From positions 1,240,001 to 1,304,000 of the forward strand of contig NZ_CP013612.1 in the NCBI RefSeq assembly GCF_001482385.1: DNA of 64,000 bases. The letters run 5' to 3'. Position 1 is the stretch's first letter. Each line of letters starts with the position of its first letter. The translations under genes were made by a program, and so were the position numbers. The DNA is from Pseudoalteromonas rubra (GTDB lineage Bacteria; Pseudomonadota; Gammaproteobacteria; Enterobacterales; Alteromonadaceae). The notes beneath the pieces were generated by a model. It saw only the letters and a list, made by a program, of their open reading frames with translations. It ran no database searches and was not told the origin of the DNA. Positions 37,620 to 46,936 of this stretch are shown here, piece by piece.

Positions 37620-37722
37620 GGTTCTGCAAAAGTATCAGTGCAACCGCCATTTATCTAATGTGCTCATCTGGGTATTCTTTGAAATCGATAGCTAGATGAC
37701 TCATCACCTGACGCCAGCTTTG
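37620..37722 (-). pseudogene. decayed 3' end of an IS256-family transposase
   Basis: On the minus strand the frame reads IQSWRQVMSHLAIDFKEYPDEHIR and stop, matching IQNWRQAMSRFIIEFEERLEKHIK of the fragment at 27638. The adjoining plus-strand sequence (GTGCAACCGCCATTTATCTAATG) matches the IS end there. It is the same part and orientation of the same family, on the other side of the RHS locus. Confidence 0.75.
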
Positions 37723-37891
37723 AATCAATAATGATGATTTATTGCTGGCGTTCTTCTTTTCCTGGGAAGGCAACTTTTCTGTGTAAGTGCCTCTTAAACC
37801 CCTTTAGTCCACGAATACGTTGAGCTCATTTAGTCATACTCTGCTATAAGTGAGTGTTGCATCTTCTTTCTTATCAACAGATCAGCTGGCT

Positions 37892-38764
37892 TTATTTGCT
37901 TGGAGATAACAAAGGCCCTTTCGTAACCCATGTGGTAAACAAACCTGCGCTCAGAAACATAAATAAGCTATAAATGCTTGGCGCGATAGACATGACCTCA
38001 CTTCCTAACAAGCCTGTTGTGACCAGCAAAGCGAGAGTACCATTTTGCAAGCCTACTTCCAGTGTGATGGTGCGAGTTTGCATCACTTGATGCAAAAAAG
38101 TGCGGGCCACAATAAACCCTGCGAGCATAGAAACAAGGTTCAATGCGATCACCGCAGGTCCTGCCATAATCAGATAATCGACGAGCTTGTCTTCTAGCTT
38201 GATACAAATACTGATTATCACCAAAAGCAATACTGCGACAGAGAAACGGCTGATATACGGGCTGGCTTTTTTTGCAAATTCAGGCCACTTGTTATTGATG
38301 GCCATACCTACAAGTACTGGGACCACCCCAACCACAATAAGTTGTAACCAGGCCTTGAGGACCGGAAACTCTATCGAGGTGTTGTTTTGCCCGTAATAAC
38401 CGATTGCCCAGGCGGCCAGAAAGGGGAGAGTAAAAGGGGTTATAAAGCCAACAACCGCGGTTAAAGACACTGACAGGCCAACATCTCCCTTCGCCAAATA
38501 CGTGTAAAGATTGGACGTTGTGCCACCGGGGCATAAAGCCAGAATAAATAAGCCAATGGCCAGTTCGCCACTTAAACCTGTCAGTGCAATGGTGGCAACA
38601 GCAAGCACAGGGAGCAAAATAAGCTGGCAAATTGCACCGATGAAAAAGCTCTTGGGCTGATGGTAGACGCGTCGAAAATCTGCACGTGTCAGACTCAGGC
38701 CGACGCCTGCCATGATCAGTATGAGCGCAATGGGTAAGCCTATTTCAATTAAATCAGATGGCAT
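37892..38764 (-). CDS. bile acid:sodium symporter (BASS) family transporter
   Basis: The 290-aa protein has about nine to ten transmembrane helices and family features: GVGLSLTRADFRRVYHQPKSF after helix 1, FILALCPGGTTSNLYTYLAKGDVGLSVSLT (crossover motif), and LEVGLQNGTLALLV. AGGA precedes the ATG. Members carry bile acids, pantoate, keto-acids or other organic anions with sodium; the actual substrate here is unknown. It is a single-gene unit. Confidence 0.9.
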   Translation of the reverse strand: MPSDLIEIGLPIALILIMAGVGLSLTRADFRRVYHQPKSFFIGAICQLILLPVLAVATIALTGLSGELAIGLFILALCPGGTTSNLYTYLAKGDVGLSVSLTAVVGFITPFTLPFLAAWAIGYYGQNNTSIEFPVLKAWLQLIVVGVVPVLVGMAINNKWPEFAKKASPYISRFSVAVLLLVIISICIKLEDKLVDYLIMAGPAVIALNLVSMLAGFIVARTFLHQVMQTRTITLEVGLQNGTLALLVTTGLLGSEVMSIAPSIYSLFMFLSAGLFTTWVTKGPLLSPSK

Positions 38765-39113
38765 CTTTTTGTCCTTGTTTGGCCTGACTCAGCTTAATCT
38801 TAACAACGGATGTGATATGCCGTCACAGGTATTTTGTACAGGTAGGATGTGAAGGGGGTATGACGACAGTACTGAGGCGTCAGCTGAATTGCAGCGGAAA
38901 GTTCATGGGAGGCTATGTGGCCAGGTTCAGACGCTGGAAGGGGGTGTATGCGTTGATCGCCTTAAAACAGTTGTATTCACGCGAATTATTATCATTATGG
39001 TCGCTATTTTGTCAGGTAACCTGGTTAAACTGGACTTCCGGGTTCAGGCTAACAGCGCCTGCTCACCTATGGTTGGGCCTGATGAAATGCAGATATATAG
39101 AGGAAATACAATA
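38765..39113. other. intergenic region, no gene seen
   Basis: About 350 bases. Open frames on the plus strand (from 38812 and 38889) lack ribosome sites and recognisable sequence. The region probably holds promoters for the two divergent genes. Confidence 0.4.
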
Positions 39114-39460
39114 ATGAAATTAGCAAGCTTCAAGTCGGCCTTTGGAGTGAGTTTTTGTTTTTTTAATGCCTTCGCATTTGCTGGGGGTTGGACTGTAGCA
39201 ACCAAAATCACATCAGTGGGCCAATATGGATCGAATTCAACTTTTTTCACCACCGAGGCTGATATTAGCCAATGAGGTGATAAAAAAAGCTCTTCTTTAT
39301 GACGAGTGATGCAACTGATCCTGAAAAATTCTACTCCACTTTGCTGATGGCATTTGCTGCAGGGAAAAGCATGAAAGTGTATTTACATGATCCAGTTGTT
39401 TGTGGTCCCGAGAATGCTCAAAAAATAAATGCCGCAAACTTTTTCTATGTTTTTGATTAG
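39114..39460 (+). pseudogene. small secreted protein gene broken by a stop and a frameshift
   Basis: AGAGGAA lies nine bases before the ATG. A signal peptide (to FAFAGG) leads to GGWTVATKITSVGQYGSN... EADISQ, then TGA (39273-39275). The same frame continues GDKKSSS before a second stop, and a frame change resumes FMTSDATDPEKFYSTLL... DPVVCGPENAQKINAANFFYVF and TAG. Undamaged, it would be an approximately 115-aa secreted protein with a Cys at the TGA (TGC or TGT to TGA) pairing with the late CG. Two lesions indicate a pseudogene rather than selenocysteine use. Confidence 0.75.
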
Positions 39461-39479
39461 TAAGCTGTGCAATTAAAGT

Positions 39480-39512
39480 AAAAAATGGCCTGTTCCCAAA
39501 CAGGCCATTTTT
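39480..39512. terminator. bidirectional terminator
   Basis: AAAAATGGCCTG (39481-39492) and CAGGCCATTTTT (39501-39512) form a perfect 12-bp stem with an 8-nt loop, with A- and T-runs on both sides. It sits between convergent units. Confidence 0.9.
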
Positions 39513-39575
39513 ATATCTAGCGTGCTATAGGTACTGAAAGTTAATAATAGTTACTGTGTTCAGCTATATTGTTAA

Positions 39576-40946
39576 TTACTCAGATGCTTCAATGTCAAAA
39601 CTATAAACGGCAGCCCCTTTTAAGAGCGAGGTATCTGTGTATATATTTCCAGCCGCCGCTTTTTGAAACTCCTGTCTTAGAGCGTCAAACTCTCCTGAGA
39701 AGTTCAATGCGGTTATATTCAGGTTCAGCTCGAAGCTTTCTACTGTGTTGATAGTGGTATCGATGGCATTGCCGAACTCAAAGTTGGGGATCGCTGCCTG
39801 AGGTTTACTTAGGACTTCCCATTTAACTTTGCCATTAACGGTATCTTCCCATCGCAATGTGATGGTGATCAGGTTGATGCGATCATCGACATTGGAGAAG
39901 TCATACTCGAACAGGTTGCCATTGCTTTGCTGGGCCATGGATTGCGCAAACTGCATGAAGGCGTTTTGCAGTGCTGTGTCATACAGCAGCGGTGCGGTTT
40001 CGCTGGGCTGACCGTCATCGTCAATGCTATGCACAGTGGCAGAACTGGTGAACATATCGAAGCCGGGCAATACTGCGCGCTCGGAGATAGAGTTATATGC
40101 ATAGCTGGTAGTCGCAAGTTCAGGAAAAATATACTTGTGACGGTAATTAGGGCCTGCTATGAATTGCGCGCTGAGTTGCTCACTGTCATCGAATGATGCC
40201 AGGAATACGCGAGAGTTAATACTGTCAATTTTTGATAAAGGCAGATCGGCAAGATTGACTCTTACACCCAGGCTATCAAATGCTTCATCTGTTAACTCAA
40301 GCGGACCTTCGCCTTCCAGGCTGAACAAACCGCCACGTACATCACTGTAGTCTTCGTTACTGATATGCAGGATTACATTTTTACTCTCAGCATCAATATA
40401 TGTGCTGCCAGTTATCGGGTCTTTTAGGGACATTTCGTCGCCTAGAAGGCCGCTGATATAATAATCAGGTTGACTGGCAGAAAGTGCACTAAGATCAAAT
40501 TCTTTTCTGGGATATTCACAGGGGAGCTGTTGGTCAAATGTGATGATGCCATAATCTGTGTTGGTAACATCCAGCAATGTAAATAGCTGAGTTTGTATCT
40601 GCTGATTATTCGCACTATTAGCGACTAATGAAACATGATGTGTGTTTGCTGGCAGGGCCTGCGTAAGTTTGCCATCTTGTCCTGTTGTTACACTAGAGAT
40701 GACTTTGCCACTGACATTATGAAAAATCACTTCTGCAACTGCAGGAGTGGTCGCGTTACTACATGAGCTAGGCATCAGTGTTGTTGTCACTGAAAATACG
40801 GGAGCTGGCTTGTCTGGCGTTGGTTTTGAGGTAATGGGTTTTGTTTGTTGTTCTTTGCTTTCGACCGAGTTATCGTTTGATGAACCACCACAGGCCGCGA
40901 GTGTCAATGCTGCACTGACAGCGATATAAAGTCCTTTATATTTCAT
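39576..40946 (-). CDS. lipoprotein of unknown function (456 aa)
   Basis: GGAGAAAAG precedes the ATG. The lipobox is LAAC at about 16-19, followed by GGSSNDNSVESK and a Thr/Pro/Lys-rich spacer. About 50-130 looks like a carboxypeptidase-regulatory-like beta domain (AEVIFHNVSGKVISSVTTGQDGKL). The remainder (150-456) has no motif I recognise and contains HSIDDDGQPSE and late ELNLNITALNFSGEF. It is predicted to be outer-membrane anchored. It is transcribed alone and convergent with the broken small-protein gene. Confidence 0.75.
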   Translation of the reverse strand: MKYKGLYIAVSAALTLAACGGSSNDNSVESKEQQTKPITSKPTPDKPAPVFSVTTTLMPSSCSNATTPAVAEVIFHNVSGKVISSVTTGQDGKLTQALPANTHHVSLVANSANNQQIQTQLFTLLDVTNTDYGIITFDQQLPCEYPRKEFDLSALSASQPDYYISGLLGDEMSLKDPITGSTYIDAESKNVILHISNEDYSDVRGGLFSLEGEGPLELTDEAFDSLGVRVNLADLPLSKIDSINSRVFLASFDDSEQLSAQFIAGPNYRHKYIFPELATTSYAYNSISERAVLPGFDMFTSSATVHSIDDDGQPSETAPLLYDTALQNAFMQFAQSMAQQSNGNLFEYDFSNVDDRINLITITLRWEDTVNGKVKWEVLSKPQAAIPNFEFGNAIDTTINTVESFELNLNITALNFSGEFDALRQEFQKAAAGNIYTDTSLLKGAAVYSFDIEASE

Positions 40947-41166
40947 CTTTTCTCCAATTTATAAATTCCTGTTTTTGAGCATGTGAATGCCAACTTTATT
41001 CTAACAAGCTTCGCATGTACTTGTCTTGTGGACAAAGTGTTCAATTTGCAATCAAAACTGGTCGATTTGTTTCATTTTGTGACTGGCGGGCAAGTCTGTG
41101 GGGTAATGAGCACATTAAGGCAGGCTGTAGTTCAGCGCTGCCTTTTTAGTATAAACGGCTGTGGGC

Positions 41167-41385
41167 TTAGAAGTCGCCGCAGGGACCTGTGATCACACAA
41201 ATCATTCCCTGTGCCGGTGCAGTTGCACAGTCCATTGAATCACCCGGAGGAGGGCTGTTACGATAAGTTGGATAGCTGCTGTTTGGTTCAATCTGGCCAC
41301 CGGCCACATTGGGTGTCTGAGCCAGGTTAAGTTGCTGGGATTGAGATAGAGATTTCAGATTCGACTTTCTTACTTGTAGTTTCAT
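41167..41385 (-). CDS. orphan RiPP-precursor-like peptide with double-glycine leader
   Basis: AAGGA lies before the ATG. The 72-aa peptide starts MKLQVRKSNLKSLSQ and reaches NLAQTPNVAGG, a leader form common in 'natural product precursor' families whose GG is cut by a C39-type peptidase/ABC exporter. The core (about residues 31-72) is Pro/Ser-rich (SSYPTYRNSPPPGDS) and ends with three cysteines: MDCATAPAQG, MICVITG, PCGDF. No modifying enzyme, peptidase or exporter is encoded nearby, so the rest of the pathway must be elsewhere. Function of the mature product unknown. Confidence 0.6.
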   Translation of the reverse strand: MKLQVRKSNLKSLSQSQQLNLAQTPNVAGGQIEPNSSYPTYRNSPPPGDSMDCATAPAQGMICVITGPCGDF

Positions 41386-41633
41386 AACATTTCCTTAGTT
41401 ATTGATTCAACTCGTACACCCAAAAATTTCCTACTGCGGGTACAATTAATTTGGCATCTAAAGTTGGTGTTGTCAATGTGTTTATATTGTTAAATGTTTG
41501 GTTGCGATCGCTCTTTGACTAGGTCTGACAACAGCCAACCCACATTGAAGCGCTAGCGCTGCATCCATCAGTGGTTTGAGCCGCTTAAAAGCGCTACAAT
41601 TGATATTCAATATTTGCAGGCAGAGAACATCGC

Positions 41634-42839
41634 GTGACCGTTGATCGTCAACTTATCAGTACATTACACACCGCATTTAACGGAATATTCCAACAATCTT
41701 TATATGCTGACAAAGTCATTCAGCACCACTTACACGACAATCCTCACTGGCGTCGCGAAGACAAAGGGTATTTTGTTACGACCCTGTATGATTTGGTCCG
41801 TTTTATTCGCAAGTTGGCCTATGCCAGTAATGCCAGCGAACAGGATTTCTGGCCTGTGTGGCAGGCTTTTCAGTTACTCAACGATAAACCAATCCCCGAC
41901 TGGCCAGAAATGCGAGACCTTTCAAAGGCTGAGCTATTAACCCGGCTGGGCACTGCATCGCAAGCCATTCAGCTTAGCTATCCCGACTGGTTGGATACTC
42001 TGGGGAGCTCTCAGCTTGGTCAGCAATGGCCTCAGGTCGCTGAAGCGTTAAATCGCGCGTCGGGCTATTATGTTAGAGCCAATACCTTAAAAACCTCGAC
42101 AGATGCCCTGGCCAGTAAATTGGAGCGGGAACAGATCTCCTGTGAGCACATTACTCCTGCGCTGCCTGATGCACTGGTCATTCAGGCGGTAGATAAACTA
42201 TTTAAATCCAGCGCATTCCAATCTGGAGAGTGTGAAATGCAGGATGCCGGGTCTCAGCAAATTGCACCGTTACTGGACGTTGCACCAGGCATGAAAGTGG
42301 TTGATGCGTGTGCGGGGGCTGGCGGTAAAAGCTTACACCTTGCAGCCCTAATGAAGAACAAAGGCCGGCTGCTGTCGATGGACATCCATCAGCACAAGCT
42401 GGATACGCTTAAAAAGCGGGCAAAGCGTGCCGGTTGCCATATGATTGAGACGAGAGCGATTAAAAACAATAAAACCATCAAGCGCCTCAAAGATAAATTT
42501 GATCGGGTATTACTTGATGTACCATGCTCCGGGACCGGTGTGTTGCGCCGCAATCCAGATAGCAAATGGCATCTTAGCGAGCAAAGCATTGGTGACTTGA
42601 TTGCGCTTCAGGCCGATCTGCTGCAACGATATAGCCAGATGTGCCGTCCGGGTGGCAAACTGGTGTATGCAACTTGTTCCGTACTGCCGGTAGAAAACCA
42701 GCAACAGGTCGTGCAGTTTTTAGACGCAAACCCTGACTGGACCTTGCAACAGGAGCTGAGTTTGCTGCCGGGGATAAACTCAGAGTTTGACGGATTTTAT
42801 GGCGCTGTATTGTGCCGTAACGAACTACCACAAGATTAA
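41634..42839 (+). CDS. RsmB/NOP-family RNA (cytosine-C5) methyltransferase
   Basis: The start is a GTG at 41634, about 401 aa; no earlier ATG is in frame. The N-terminal part (1-150) is an RsmB/NusB-like helical domain. The SAM-binding region shows VVDACAGAGGKSLHLAA, LSMDIHQHKLDTLKKRAKRA, and the catalytic cysteines in DVPCSGTGVLRRNPDSKW and [15 protein letters not shown]. It methylates a cytosine in RNA, probably rRNA; the target site is not predictable. It is followed by the DUF2999 gene 16 bp on. Confidence 0.92.
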   Translation: MTVDRQLISTLHTAFNGIFQQSLYADKVIQHHLHDNPHWRREDKGYFVTTLYDLVRFIRKLAYASNASEQDFWPVWQAFQLLNDKPIPDWPEMRDLSKAELLTRLGTASQAIQLSYPDWLDTLGSSQLGQQWPQVAEALNRASGYYVRANTLKTSTDALASKLEREQISCEHITPALPDALVIQAVDKLFKSSAFQSGECEMQDAGSQQIAPLLDVAPGMKVVDACAGAGGKSLHLAALMKNKGRLLSMDIHQHKLDTLKKRAKRAGCHMIETRAIKNNKTIKRLKDKFDRVLLDVPCSGTGVLRRNPDSKWHLSEQSIGDLIALQADLLQRYSQMCRPGGKLVYATCSVLPVENQQQVVQFLDANPDWTLQQELSLLPGINSEFDGFYGAVLCRNELPQD

Positions 42840-42855
42840 AATAGGACAAAAACAT

Positions 42856-43107
42856 ATGAATCCCATTATTGCCTTACTCAAAGAGCACAACATCAGTGAT
42901 GAAAAAATCAATGAGGTATTTCAGGCACTGACCGAAAACCCGTTGATGGCTATGGCGGTTGTTCAGCAGCTCAATATCCCAGCTGAAAAACTACAACAGC
43001 TAATGGCCTTAGTGATGCAAAATCCGGGGCTGATCAAAGAAGCGGTTCAGGAGCTGGGTCTTGATTACGATAAAGTAGAGCAAGCTAAAGCGCAGCTTAA
43101 ACAGTAA
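42856..43107 (+). CDS. DUF2999 family protein
   Basis: The 83-aa protein begins MNPIIALLKEHNISDEKINEVFQALTEN, matching DUF2999, a small helical family of unknown role in Vibrio and Alteromonadales. The ATG at 42856 is preceded by AGGA; a longer upstream frame is out of the family. Its stop is followed by an AT-rich spacer before the lysozyme gene. Confidence 0.8.
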   Translation: MNPIIALLKEHNISDEKINEVFQALTENPLMAMAVVQQLNIPAEKLQQLMALVMQNPGLIKEAVQELGLDYDKVEQAKAQLKQ

Positions 43108-43256
43108 ATCACTTCACCTGTACTCGTTGGCCGGATATACAGACCGGCCATTTTGTTTCTTTTGCTTTTTTAATTCACCTGTCAGACAAACCCATTTCCT
43201 TTGACTAAACTAGACGCTAGTCGCTCGATAGCACATATTTTAGAGAAGGATACTGA

Positions 43257-44054
43257 ATGCTTTCCAGCAAAACGCTCGAACACGATTCCCCTATGGTATT
43301 TGTGCTGTTTATGGCCATTGCCTGTTTGTTTTTTTTCTTTCGACCCGGATTTATGCCGCCTGCTCAGCAAGATGGTGCGTCGAATGATGTTCTTTTTCCG
43401 AAAAATCTTCAGCAATATCTCAGTGATCCTAATGCCAAGGCTGTGCTGGGGATTGATGTGTCACACTATCAGGGGACGATTGATTGGCAGCAAGTTACGC
43501 AAGCAGGCGTGCAGTTCGTTTATATCAAAGCCACCGATGGCATAACCTATCGAGATCCACAATTTTATGCTCATTTTAAAGGGGCACAGTCAGCGGGGTT
43601 GCAAGTGGGGGCATATCACTACTTTGAACCGGACGATGACCCCACTAAGCAGGTCGATAACTTTATGACAACCGTACAAGGGCTTGAGCTGTCACTGATA
43701 CCCATGCTGGATGTAGAGATCACCAGCAATCGTACACCGCAGCAGATCAGCAATGGGGTTGCGCAGTTTATAGAAGCCGTGAAGCAGCGAACAGGGTGTA
43801 AAACCATTTTGTATAGTTATGGCGATTTTTGGCAAGAGAACTTATCGGCCCAGTTCGCTAACCAACCTTTTTGGCTGGCTGATTATGCTGACAGCCCCGG
43901 TGTCCCTCAGCAGGCACATGCCTGGTGGTTATGGCAATATTCAGATTCAGCCCAAGTTGCAGGTGTGCGTACTTCGGTTGATATGGATGTGGTGATAGCG
44001 GGAGAGTCGGGGCTAAATGCTATGAAGTGCACAAGTATGGGAGCAAAATCATGA
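43257..44054 (+). CDS. membrane-anchored GH25 lysozyme (muramidase)
   Basis: 265 aa. An N-terminal transmembrane helix (about 12-30, MVFVLFMAIACLFFFF) tethers a GH25 domain: VLGIDVSHYQGTIDWQQV (first Asp), FVYIKATDGITYRDPQF, GAYHYFEPDDDP, IPMLDVEI (catalytic Asp/Glu), and the late WWLWQYSD and VDMDV. It hydrolyses peptidoglycan between MurNAc and GlcNAc. Its stop overlaps the ATG of the next gene (ATGA), so the two are coupled. Confidence 0.93.
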   Translation: MLSSKTLEHDSPMVFVLFMAIACLFFFFRPGFMPPAQQDGASNDVLFPKNLQQYLSDPNAKAVLGIDVSHYQGTIDWQQVTQAGVQFVYIKATDGITYRDPQFYAHFKGAQSAGLQVGAYHYFEPDDDPTKQVDNFMTTVQGLELSLIPMLDVEITSNRTPQQISNGVAQFIEAVKQRTGCKTILYSYGDFWQENLSAQFANQPFWLADYADSPGVPQQAHAWWLWQYSDSAQVAGVRTSVDMDVVIAGESGLNAMKCTSMGAKS

Positions 44055-44965
44055 ACTTTGCGAAACAGCTTTGGCAACACGAGCACACGGTGATGCGGGC
44101 TCTGTTACTACTGGTGGTGATTGGTTTTTTGACCCTCGCGGTGATCCATTATCATGACTGGCAGCATCAACCGGATGCTGTGTATCTGAGTAATCAGGCT
44201 TATTTACACCATGTTGAAACTCAGGCGCTGGATGATTTGTTTTACCTTGCAGAGATCAACGGGCTACTCAAAGTTGTGGAAAGCAGCCAGGTGGGCGTGT
44301 CATTTATTGCCGAGTTTAAGGTCGATGTCGGTAACATGATTGCGACAGTGACACATTACCTGCAGCAAGGCATTAATCTGAATCTTGCCTCATTGGTTGC
44401 TGTAGAGATACTGTCTTTGCTCAGTGAGGCAGCACATGTCATCGCTATGCCGCTGCTGATTGTCACCTTAAGTGGTGCGATGGTTTGGTTATGCGCTGAG
44501 TTATTTGCTTTGTCTGTGGTGCTATGTGCTGTTTTTAAACGGATATGTGAGGGACTATTGTTGGCTTTTGTACTGTTGCATCTGATGTTGCCCTATGCCA
44601 TTCATATCAGTGGTGCCATTAGCCATTCTGTCAGTGCCAGCTATAAAACGACGGGTCGTACAGCGTTGTTGCAATATCATCAGGATGTTACGCATGGACA
44701 AAATAAAGCGTCATTAAAAGACAAAGCCGAGTCGAGTATTCATGAACTGGAAAAAGTATCGCCTAAGCATGTCAGGTATCAGCAGAACGCTTTGTCGCAT
44801 TATTTAGTGAGTACACTGGCGGTGAATCTGTTTGATTTGATCTTAATGCCGTTATTACTTGTTTGGGGGTTCTATCGTATAGTGAAAGGGCTTTACCTGC
44901 ATGCACAGGAAACCTACCGGATAGCAAAAAGAAGTGATCGTATAGAAACGATAAAAGGGCCATAA
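44051..44965 (+). CDS. membrane protein of unknown function coupled to the GH25 lysozyme
   Basis: The ATG overlaps the lysozyme stop in an ATGA. The 304-aa protein has about four transmembrane segments (about 15-35, 120-140, 145-175 and 255-275), and soluble parts of about 80 residues between helices 1 and 2 and between 3 and 4. No known family. The coupling suggests a partner in peptidoglycan handling or in placing the lysozyme. A hairpin follows the stop. Confidence 0.75.
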   Translation: MNFAKQLWQHEHTVMRALLLLVVIGFLTLAVIHYHDWQHQPDAVYLSNQAYLHHVETQALDDLFYLAEINGLLKVVESSQVGVSFIAEFKVDVGNMIATVTHYLQQGINLNLASLVAVEILSLLSEAAHVIAMPLLIVTLSGAMVWLCAELFALSVVLCAVFKRICEGLLLAFVLLHLMLPYAIHISGAISHSVSASYKTTGRTALLQYHQDVTHGQNKASLKDKAESSIHELEKVSPKHVRYQQNALSHYLVSTLAVNLFDLILMPLLLVWGFYRIVKGLYLHAQETYRIAKRSDRIETIKGP

Positions 44966-44974
44966 AGGCCCTTT
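44954..44974 (+). terminator. hairpin at end of the lysozyme operon
   Basis: AAAGGGCC (44954-44961) and GGCCCTTT (44967-44974) form an 8-bp stem with a 5-nt loop overlapping the stop codon of the operon's last gene. It has no T-run after it, so the strength is unclear. Confidence 0.55.
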
Positions 44975-45065
44975 GGTGAAGTATCGTTCAAGTTAGTTTG
45001 GTTACTCTAACCCCTTAAAGCAACCAACCAATTGTTTTGCAACTGAGGCTTATCTCATTAAGTTT

Positions 45066-46289
45066 CTAAGCTAGCGAGAGGAAAAACCCTGCAATTGCTG
45101 CGCTCATTAGGTTAGCCATAGACCCTGCTAAAACCGCCCTGAGCCCTAAGCGTGCGATATCCTTTCTTCGACTCGGCGCCATACCGCCTAATCCGCCTAG
45201 TAAGATGGCTATCGATGACAAGTTAGCAAATCCACATAACGCGAATGTGACAATCGCTTGTGTGTGTTCACTTAACGTGTCGCGATAATTCATAAAGTCC
45301 AGGTAAGCAACAAACTCGTTTACAACCAGTTTCTGGCCGATAAAGCTGCCTGCCTGAGTGGCTTCTGCCCAAGGTACGCCTAACATCCAGGCAACCGGAG
45401 CGAATACATAGCCTAAAATCTCTTGTAGTGTCAGTGTTGGATGGTCAAACATCCCACCAATACCACCAAGTAGCCCGTTTAATAGTGCAATCAGTGCTAC
45501 AAAAGCCAGTAACATTGCACCGACATTCAGTGCCAGGTGCATACCGCTTGACGCGCCTGCTGCTGCTGCATCGATCACATTAACCGGTTTGTCTTCGCCG
45601 CTATCAACCTCTGCGAGATTTTCTTTTGGCTTTTCGGTTTCCGGCACAATCATTTTGGCCATCAGGAAACCGCCTGGCGCCGCCATAAAGCTGGCTGCAA
45701 TCAGGTACTTTAATTCAACCCCAATAGCAACATAGCCTGCCATGACAGAGCCAGCTACCGTCGCCAAACCACCTACCATTACGGCAAACAGTTCTGACTG
45801 GGTCATCTTAGGGATAAAAGGCTTTACGATTAAAGGTGCCTCAGTTTGTCCTACGAAGATATTTGCCGTTGCTGACAAAGACTCTGGTCTGGACGTTTTG
45901 AGTAGCTTCTGTAGACCACCCCCTAAGATTTTGATGATCCATTCCATAATACCAATGTGATATAACACACCGACCAGGGCTGAAAAGAATACGATCACAG
46001 GAAGTACCTGGATCGCAAAAATAAACCCTATGTTGTCCGCACCGGCCAAAGGGCCAAACAGGAAGCTGATCCCGTCATTGGCATAGCCGATCACAGATGA
46101 AACCGCTTTCGACATAGCCGCCAGCGCGTTTTTACCGGCTTCTACGAAAAGTACGAAGCCACCAATGAGTATTTGCATGATAAATGCGATACCCACGGTT
46201 CTATAATTAATGGCACTACGCTTAGTGGAAGCTGCGTAGGCGATGGCTAGTAGCATTAACATGCCGACTAAGCTCATTATTGTTGTCAT
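45066..46289 (-). CDS. nupC: concentrative nucleoside transporter (NupC/CNT family)
   Basis: The 407-aa integral membrane protein carries CNT features: [42 protein letters not shown] (substrate motif), [27 protein letters not shown] and [13 protein letters not shown]. It imports nucleosides with a cation. It lies 18 bases downstream of uridine kinase, so uptake and phosphorylation are cotranscribed. The central loop has an acidic, Lys-rich stretch (about 205-225). Confidence 0.93.
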   Translation of the reverse strand: MTTIMSLVGMLMLLAIAYAASTKRSAINYRTVGIAFIMQILIGGFVLFVEAGKNALAAMSKAVSSVIGYANDGISFLFGPLAGADNIGFIFAIQVLPVIVFFSALVGVLYHIGIMEWIIKILGGGLQKLLKTSRPESLSATANIFVGQTEAPLIVKPFIPKMTQSELFAVMVGGLATVAGSVMAGYVAIGVELKYLIAASFMAAPGGFLMAKMIVPETEKPKENLAEVDSGEDKPVNVIDAAAAGASSGMHLALNVGAMLLAFVALIALLNGLLGGIGGMFDHPTLTLQEILGYVFAPVAWMLGVPWAEATQAGSFIGQKLVVNEFVAYLDFMNYRDTLSEHTQAIVTFALCGFANLSSIAILLGGLGGMAPSRRKDIARLGLRAVLAGSMANLMSAAIAGFFLSLA

Positions 46290-46306
46290 GCCAGATTGTT
46301 CCCGTA

Positions 46307-46936
46307 TTATTCTTGCAGTAAATATTTTATTTTACTTTTAATAATATCAATCGCAACGCGATTCATACCGCCACGGGTAACGACCAAGTCGGCATTGTGC
46401 TTTGAAGGCTCAATAAATTGGTAAAACATAGGTCTTACCGTTGCCTGATATTGCTCAACCACCGAAGAGATACTTCTACCGCGAGTTTCTATGTCTCGTT
46501 GCATTCTTCGCAGCAGACAGATATCAAGTGGCGTATCAATAAACACCTTGATATCAAATTCTTCGATTAATGCTGGATCGCTTAACAGTAAGATCCCTTC
46601 AACGACTAAAATCTTTGCCGGGTTTACCGTGCGTGTCTCACTACTGCGTGTATGTTGAGCATAGTCGTAAGTCGGTACTTGTACAGACTTACCTTGACGC
46701 AGTTGCGTCAGGTGCTCTTTCATTAACGCATGTTCAAACGCATCCGGATGGTCATAGTTCGTTTGAGTTCTGTGTTCAAACGGCAAATGCGATTGATCTT
46801 TATAATAGGCGTCTTCTTCTATAACGGCGATGGCACCCGACTCAAGTTCGTTTACTAGTTCGTTATAAATAGTTTGACTAAAAAGAGACTTACCGGACGC
46901 AGATGCGCCGGCGATGGCTATAATTGTTCGTGTCAC
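46307..46936 (-). CDS. udk: uridine kinase
   Basis: Phosphorylates uridine and cytidine to UMP and CMP (pyrimidine salvage). The start is a GTG at 46936, giving 209 aa, the Udk length. The P-loop is [11 protein letters not shown], followed by [30 protein letters not shown], and VVEGILLL. Cytoplasmic. It shares its transcript with the nucleoside permease and is divergent from deoB. Confidence 0.95.
   Translation of the reverse strand: MTRTIIAIAGASASGKSLFSQTIYNELVNELESGAIAVIEEDAYYKDQSHLPFEHRTQTNYDHPDAFEHALMKEHLTQLRQGKSVQVPTYDYAQHTRSSETRTVNPAKILVVEGILLLSDPALIEEFDIKVFIDTPLDICLLRRMQRDIETRGRSISSVVEQYQATVRPMFYQFIEPSKHNADLVVTRGGMNRVAIDIIKSKIKYLLQE

Noticed and set aside
38812..39275. Two overlapping plus-strand frames before the small secreted pseudogene
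   Set aside because: No ribosome sites or recognisable sequence; the second merely runs in a different frame over the start of the pseudogene.
39273..39275. TGA read as selenocysteine
   Set aside because: A second lesion (frameshift) follows and the upstream gene is a small secreted protein with no selenoprotein relatives known to me.
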